A DNA stretch of 64,000 bases from Cephalopachus bancanus (taxonomy: Eukaryota > Chordata > Mammalia > Primates > Tarsiidae). The DNA lies in assembly GCA_027257055.1 (NCBI GenBank), contig JAPVLO010000138.1:2170001-2234000 (forward strand), given 5' to 3'. Position numbers and translations under genes: made by a program. The notes beneath the pieces were generated by a model. That model worked only from the letters and a program-made list of their open reading frames with translations, searched no databases and was not told the DNA's origin. Positions 59,057 to 64,000 of the stretch are shown in pieces; position 1 is the first letter of the stretch; each line of letters opens with the position of its first letter.

Positions 59057-60655
59057 TAAAAAATTTTTTTAAAAGAATATTTTTGCCTACTTATAAATAT
59101 GCAGGATAAAGCAGGCACAGCACAGATTCCTTTTACAAAACACATTTATTTTGCAAAAAATAAAGACCATGAGTGAACAGTTGTTTTCTAACCCATGGCT
59201 ATTTTGAATCTTTTGCCAAAGAATGACAATGATGCAAAAATGGGAACAGTTTGGATTTTAATGAGAACTATTGAGAAGTGATGATGTGTAAAAAGTTGAC
59301 TTCTTTTCTGCATGGCACAGAGAAATTATATTCCTTACTTAGTGTCAGTTTATGCTCTAAATCTTTTTACACTGAATAGAAACACCTTGTTAAACGCCAC
59401 TGGGCACCAACTTAAAGAGACTTGTAAAAATATTAAAAGTGTATCATTAATTCTGTATCTGTTGCTTGTCTTTTGTAAGCGTTTATGTGATATGACCATA
59501 GGCAGTTCAGCTGCCAAATTATTTTTAAATGATCTAAAGAAGAGTGCTATTTAAACATCTGTCTTAAACAAAAACTGTCATAAACTTTTCTTTTCTTTCC
59601 TTTGGGAGAACATTCTAGTTGGTAAGTTTATTACCTTTCTAAATGTGCTTGGCACCTGCCTTAAATAGCACAGACATATTGTGCACATCTTTATATTATT
59701 TTGACTGGCAGAGAAGAAATAAATTTTAAACTAGAATTGAGGCCACACTGAAGATTATCCAGGCTCTTTTCTAAAGCTTTTAAAGTGAATTGAATATAAT
59801 TAGCAAAAAAACAGAAAACAAACTAATAACATTTGATAGTAATAAAACAGTAAATTTTGGCCTTTCTTCTAAGAAGTGAGATTTTCTCCATATGAATTAT
59901 AATGTAATCTGTTTAATTTAGAACTGTATTAAGTGTATATTGAACATTAAATTGAAGCCATTATTCTCAGTTAAGTACTACTAGTATGACAATACTCGAA
60001 CTAAATTTTTAAAATAAAAAGTAACATTATTTGGCAAATAAGCTGTAATTTTTTTTTGAAAGTACTGTCTAAATGTGTATTAGTATTTTTTAAAGTAAAG
60101 TTGCTATGGTATTTAATGTATGTATACAGAGTGAGAGAAAATGGAGTACCAGATTAGTTAGAAATAGAATTTAGGATTAGGCTAGGTTTGAAACATGATG
60201 CTATAAATTTTGGGTTCTCACACATCCCACATAAAACCTCTGGATGAGGCATGCATAACCTGGTTCATTTGGGGCGATGGGCATTTTGGGCTAATGTTGG
60301 CAAAGTAAAATACATCTTAGCACTAGTAAACGTGACATATAGATTGCTGGGAGGAATGAAAAGCTGAACTCTATAGTTTACAGAGTTTAAACTTTATAGT
60401 TTTTCCTAAGCCATTTAATAAAGTTCAAAGATGAGGTTTCATTATTGATAGTATTAAATACATAGTTTCTCTGAACAGTAATGGATCAAAACATTTTACT
60501 GGATGATGGAATGTTTACCAGAACATGTTTTGATTCTTGGATGTACCTAATAACATCATCTAACTTATTTACTTTTCTTGTTTACATGTGGGGTCTTTTG
60601 TTTTTAAAAATTATTTTGTTAAAAAAACTCAATAAAGTTTATTACTATTGTCCTT
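59057..60655 (+). other. CHMP2B: CHMP2B 3' UTR (inferred)
   Basis: A repeat-free AT-rich stretch follows the stop. Candidate polyadenylation signals AATAAA lie at 59055-59060 (overlapping the stop), 59159-59164, 59718-59723 and 60631-60636. The last is followed by a T-rich region and gives a UTR of about 1.6 kb, close to what I recall for the human transcript. The exact end is inference. Confidence 0.7.
60631..60636 (+). terminator. CHMP2B: Probable distal polyadenylation signal of CHMP2B
   Basis: AATAAA followed about 20 nt later by TGTCCTTTTTTATTTTTATC, a U-rich downstream element. Confidence 0.6.
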
Positions 60656-61951
60656 TTTTATTTTTATCTCTTACTGTTTTTGGCTTCACTAAAATTAAAA
60701 TTTTTATGCATATTTGATAATTTTTCAGAATGAGTTTCAAAATTATTTTCCTAGAAAAACCACTAGATAATTCTGCCATTTACATTTTAACAACAGAAAA
60801 ACTGTCTTTTAAAGAATTCAGTTAGTTTAAGACATGTTTGTGAATGTAATAAGCCTAAGAATTGGTGGTTTCACACTAAATTAATTTGATAATTCCTGTT
60901 TTAAGATTTCCAGAGACTAAGCATTTATTAAGTTTTATTTTTAAACTTATGGTCCTCAGTGATTTCGGCCAAACATGGATATCACAGAAGACGTTTGGAC
61001 CCAAAAGAAAGAGGAGAGTCACCCTGATTTGGCTACATTTATATGAGGATCTGGTGGTATCCTATGCTAAAAAGAAAATAGTTTTTTGGTTTTTTTGGTC
61101 CTTAAAAAATAGGAAATAACTATTCTAATAGGTTGAGCTTAATGGTAATATAGATTTTTAAAGACCCTGCTTTTCCTAGCTTTTTGTTTTGTTTTGGGAA
61201 AACTAACAGTTGTATTCAAACAAGAGGTTGACAACAGAAATAATAGAAGAGTATTTATTACTGAAGGGGAAGCAGCCCAATGCCACATTTTGTTACCAGA
61301 AGAAAAAGTCAAGGATGGAGAAGATTTCAGAGTACCAGAGTAGAATGTGACATGAACATGTCAGTCCTGACAATTACACCTGCTCTTAGAAAACAAAATT
61401 ACTATCAGATTGTTGTGGCGTGGACCATACTCTGCTCTGAGGAGAGTATCTGGGTATGGCATGAGCTCATTGAAAGGGCTCAAAATTGTGGCCCTGTAGA
61501 CCAGAGAGAGGAAGCTGGCAGCCTATGGGCTTTGTGTTATTTGACCTGCACAGTGATGTCTGTTTTATTATTTGCGTTTAATGCCTTAGAGGAAGCCTGG
61601 CACTCTCCCTTTGACCACATGTGCATTTTGTACATGCCCGGTTGCCACCTTTTTTCACCTGATATCTGTGGACCTAGTTTAAATGTGTACCCTTATTTTA
61701 CACATGCATGTGTTAAAATAGGATTTGTCCATGTCTGAAGAGACCTACGATGACTTTCCCCTTTGAAGCCATTATTCTGCATGGAGAGGTTTCTGCAGTT
61801 TCAGAAACACAGATCAGCTTTCCAATTTCTGTAGAAGCTGTGTCCCGTAAGAGACTCAAAACCATTCTTCTAAGTTTAGTTTCTTTTTTAGTCTATTGGA
61901 TTGGCTTTGCCTTAGAGGAAACGAGTATTGTGGAGTCTGATTTCAGATACC
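60656..61951. other. Downstream intergenic DNA, unassigned
   Basis: AT-rich, then a more balanced block at 61270-61740 that contains a 152-codon open frame (61280-61738) with no recognisable domain. It may be an unrecognised repeat or chance. No splice-site pattern or CpG island is present. Confidence 0.4.
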
Positions 61952-62079
61952 CTACTGCTGGAACCCTACTTCACCCCACTATCCTTCCAGCAACTGAAAA
62001 TACACACACACACACACAACCACAACACACATACTGCTGGAACCCTACTTCACCCCACTATCCTTCCAGCAACCTGAAA

Positions 62080-62123
<44 letters not shown>

Positions 62124-62203
62124 CTCTCTTTCATCCCAACACTGATTTCAGGTACCCACTGCTGAACCCTACTTCACCCCACTATCCTTCCAGCAACCTG
62201 AAA

Positions 62204-62242
<39 letters not shown>

Positions 62243-62276
62243 ACACAATCTCTCTTTCATCCCCAAACACTGAACA
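61952..62276 (+). repeat. Three-copy compound minisatellite with expanding (CA)n
   Basis: Units starting near 61952, 62032 and 62155 share CTGCTGGAACCCTACTTCAC, CCCACTATCCTTCCAGCAAC, CTGAAAATA and then a (CA)n array (8 to about 22 units). Copies 2 and 3 continue into ATCTCTCTTTCATCCC. The arrays differ in length between units. Confidence 0.95.
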
Positions 62277-63139
62277 TATTTCTTTGACTAGACAAATCCT
62301 TATCCTCCATTAGAGATGGAAAGATAAATTGTATGAATATGTCAACCACCTCTACTCGGTAAAGTTGTATGTACCAGTTGGTATAAATGGCAAGTATCTT
62401 CTCCATTTTAATGGACTACTCTACTAAATTCCTGAAGACTTACATTGAAAAGCACACAAGAATATAAGATTGAAAGACTGCATGGCTAAATTCAGCCTTT
62501 GATGTTTATTTCTAAAAATATGACCACATCTACAGAGTAAATTACATTTGACATTGCTTAATTGCAGCTTAAGATTCTAAATGACATTCACCATTTTCTT
62601 TTGTTTGAAAAGGTTGATATCTATTAAAATACCATTTTGATATAGTTATGAAACAGACTCAAAACTCATTAATACAAATGAGTTAATAGTACATACCAGT
62701 GTATTTTCAACTAACATGAATAGCTAAGTGAGTAAAGAATTGCTATTTCAATATTAAGAAATCATTCAAAATAAGAAAAAAACTGGTTCCCAATGCTGGT
62801 TTTGTCTAAACTTGAAAAAAACGGCCTTATGAATAAATATTTGATAATATTGATTATGAAATAAACATTGATCTATGTATATATACATGCCTATTTTTGT
62901 TGCATAAAGTCAGATTAAACACTACCAGCAAATTCATATTTAAAATGCCAAAAGTTTACTAAATTCATATTGTGTTACATTTTACTTCTATTTTCAGTTT
63001 CAAAGCAAATATATGCATTTTCGTATGTACGAGAGTGTACCCACCAAAAAAAATCCAGAATTATTTTTTGGGAGGACAGGACCCTTGTGGTACAGGCATA
63101 CCCCACTAAGTTAGGTGTTCGAGGAACCCACTGGCATCA
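62277..63139. other. Downstream intergenic DNA, no gene recognised
   Basis: AT-rich sequence without coding signal or nameable repeat. Confidence 0.5.
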
Positions 63140-63585
63140 CTGTACTAGGTAACTTTGGGAGAGGCTGTGTTTGCTTCAGTGATTTTTTTTTTTTTTTTGG
63201 AGATTCCATACGTTTGATGGATGATTTACAAGGACACTTGCCAACACTGTGCTGTGTTAGCAGTTTTTGAGCAAAAACATCATGACCCCATGGCCCACCC
63301 TCCCCATTCACCCAATCTCACCCCAAGTAACTTTTTTTTTGTTTTCCTGGATGAAAAAAGTCCTCAGAGGGAAATGTTTTGACAATGTGGAAGAAGTAAA
63401 ACAAAAAAATTGGCAGAAGCACTAAAAGCTATCAAAATTAAGTTCAAAAACTCTTGAGCAGTGGTAAAAGCATCTCAACAGATGAATTACATCAAACAGA
63501 GAGTACGTTGGTGGTGACTGGAGGTTAAATGTGCAAGAACAAATACACAATTTTTAATAAACTCCGGGGTTTTTTGGGTCCGTAC
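63140..63585 (+). mobile_element. Mariner-like transposon relic, second copy
   Basis: Aligns over most of its length with the reverse complement of 16733-17172: GCTTCAGTGA..TTTTTTTTGGAGATTC, CCATTCACC..TCTCACCC, GGATGAAAAAAGTCCTCA, GGCAGAAGCACTAAAA and the end GGGGTTTTTTGGGTCC. The transposase C-terminal frame (LAEALKAIKIKFKNS) is broken by stops. The transposase N-terminus is absent. Confidence 0.65.
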
Positions 63586-64000
63586 TCCTATATATTTACA
63601 TGTATGGATATACGATCTTGTCTTTAGCAAACAAAATAACCCCTTATTTAATTAATGTATGTTTTAAGTAGGCAAAGAAATATTGAGTTGTCTAGAGACG
63701 GAATTTAAACACCTGTGCGGATGAGTAATTTGAAATTTACTCTTGAATAAGAGTGTTGTATTTAATACTTCTTAGATGTACAGTTGATCAGGCCAATGAA
63801 AACTATCCCTTATTGGTTAAATATCTTTCCTTGTTAGTAACATTTTAAACTTCTACTCATTCAAAAAATGATATGTGTGCACATATACATATGATCTTCC
63901 TAGATTATGTCCCATAAAAATGCCAGATCTCTTATAATACCATAAAAAGAAATCGGGCAGTATAATTTAATTAGTAAACATTCTAAATCAACAATAAATT
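63586..64000. other. Window end, no gene recognised
   Basis: AT-rich sequence. In human, POU1F1 lies convergently a few kilobases beyond CHMP2B, so its 3' end should lie just outside or near this edge. I see no POU1F1 coding sequence within the window. Confidence 0.45.

Noticed and set aside
61750..62145. 131-codon plus-strand frame
   Set aside because: Its second half is the (CA)n minisatellite (Thr-His repeats); chance.
63586..64000. POU1F1 last exon on the minus strand
   Set aside because: Expected nearby from human gene order, but the reverse strand shows no homeodomain or POU coding sequence before the window ends.

Overview
This window is vertebrate, and almost certainly primate, nuclear DNA. 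It holds one protein-coding gene that I can support: CHMP2B, an ESCRT-III subunit, on the + strand. Its six coding exons lie between 33110 and 59056. The rest is intron, intergenic DNA and interspersed repeats. Primate origin rests on many 7SL-type dimeric Alu elements alongside L1, L2, MIR, MaLR and mariner copies. The Alus are neither the common anthropoid type nor the lemur/loris type as I remember them. They share unusual diagnostic blocks, for example a tail beginning GAGTTGGAGTCTCACTCTGT when read on the minus strand. The young L1 3' ends also differ from human L1PA. My best guess is a tarsier, but this is inference from remembered consensus sequences.

Layout. 1-32.3 kb is gene-free upstream DNA: a twin-primed L1, a possible conserved noncoding block near 3.2-3.7 kb, MER20, MaLR-like LTRs, L2/MIR relics, young Alus, and two long inverted repeats (15.06-16.19 kb and 17.18-18.30 kb), with a mariner relic between them. 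32.3-33.6 kb is a CpG-island promoter with exon 1. 33.1-48.1 kb is intron 1, with an L2, two local duplications, a mariner MITE, a second twin-primed L1 and an old L1. 48.1-59.06 kb carries exons 2-6. Intron 2 is mostly a fragmented antisense L1 with a younger L1 and an Alu inserted in it. 59.06 to about 60.65 kb is the 3' UTR. 60.65-64 kb is downstream DNA with a compound minisatellite and a second mariner relic.

The most notable points are these. Exon 4 of CHMP2B as given lacks one base relative to the reading frame and runs into a TGA, so it is either an assembly error or a real lesion. Exon 4 is flanked by a direct duplication of about 130 bp (about 95% identical) and has an in-frame alternative acceptor 39 nt upstream. 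The inverted-repeat-bounded segment at 15055-16194 looks like a non-autonomous DNA transposon that I cannot assign. The 97-bp inverted arms at 17175/18203 differ at only two positions although the DNA between them is ancient. I saw no tRNA, rRNA, CRISPR or prokaryotic-type features. Repeat names come from recalled consensus sequences, not a database search, so family-level labels are provisional.
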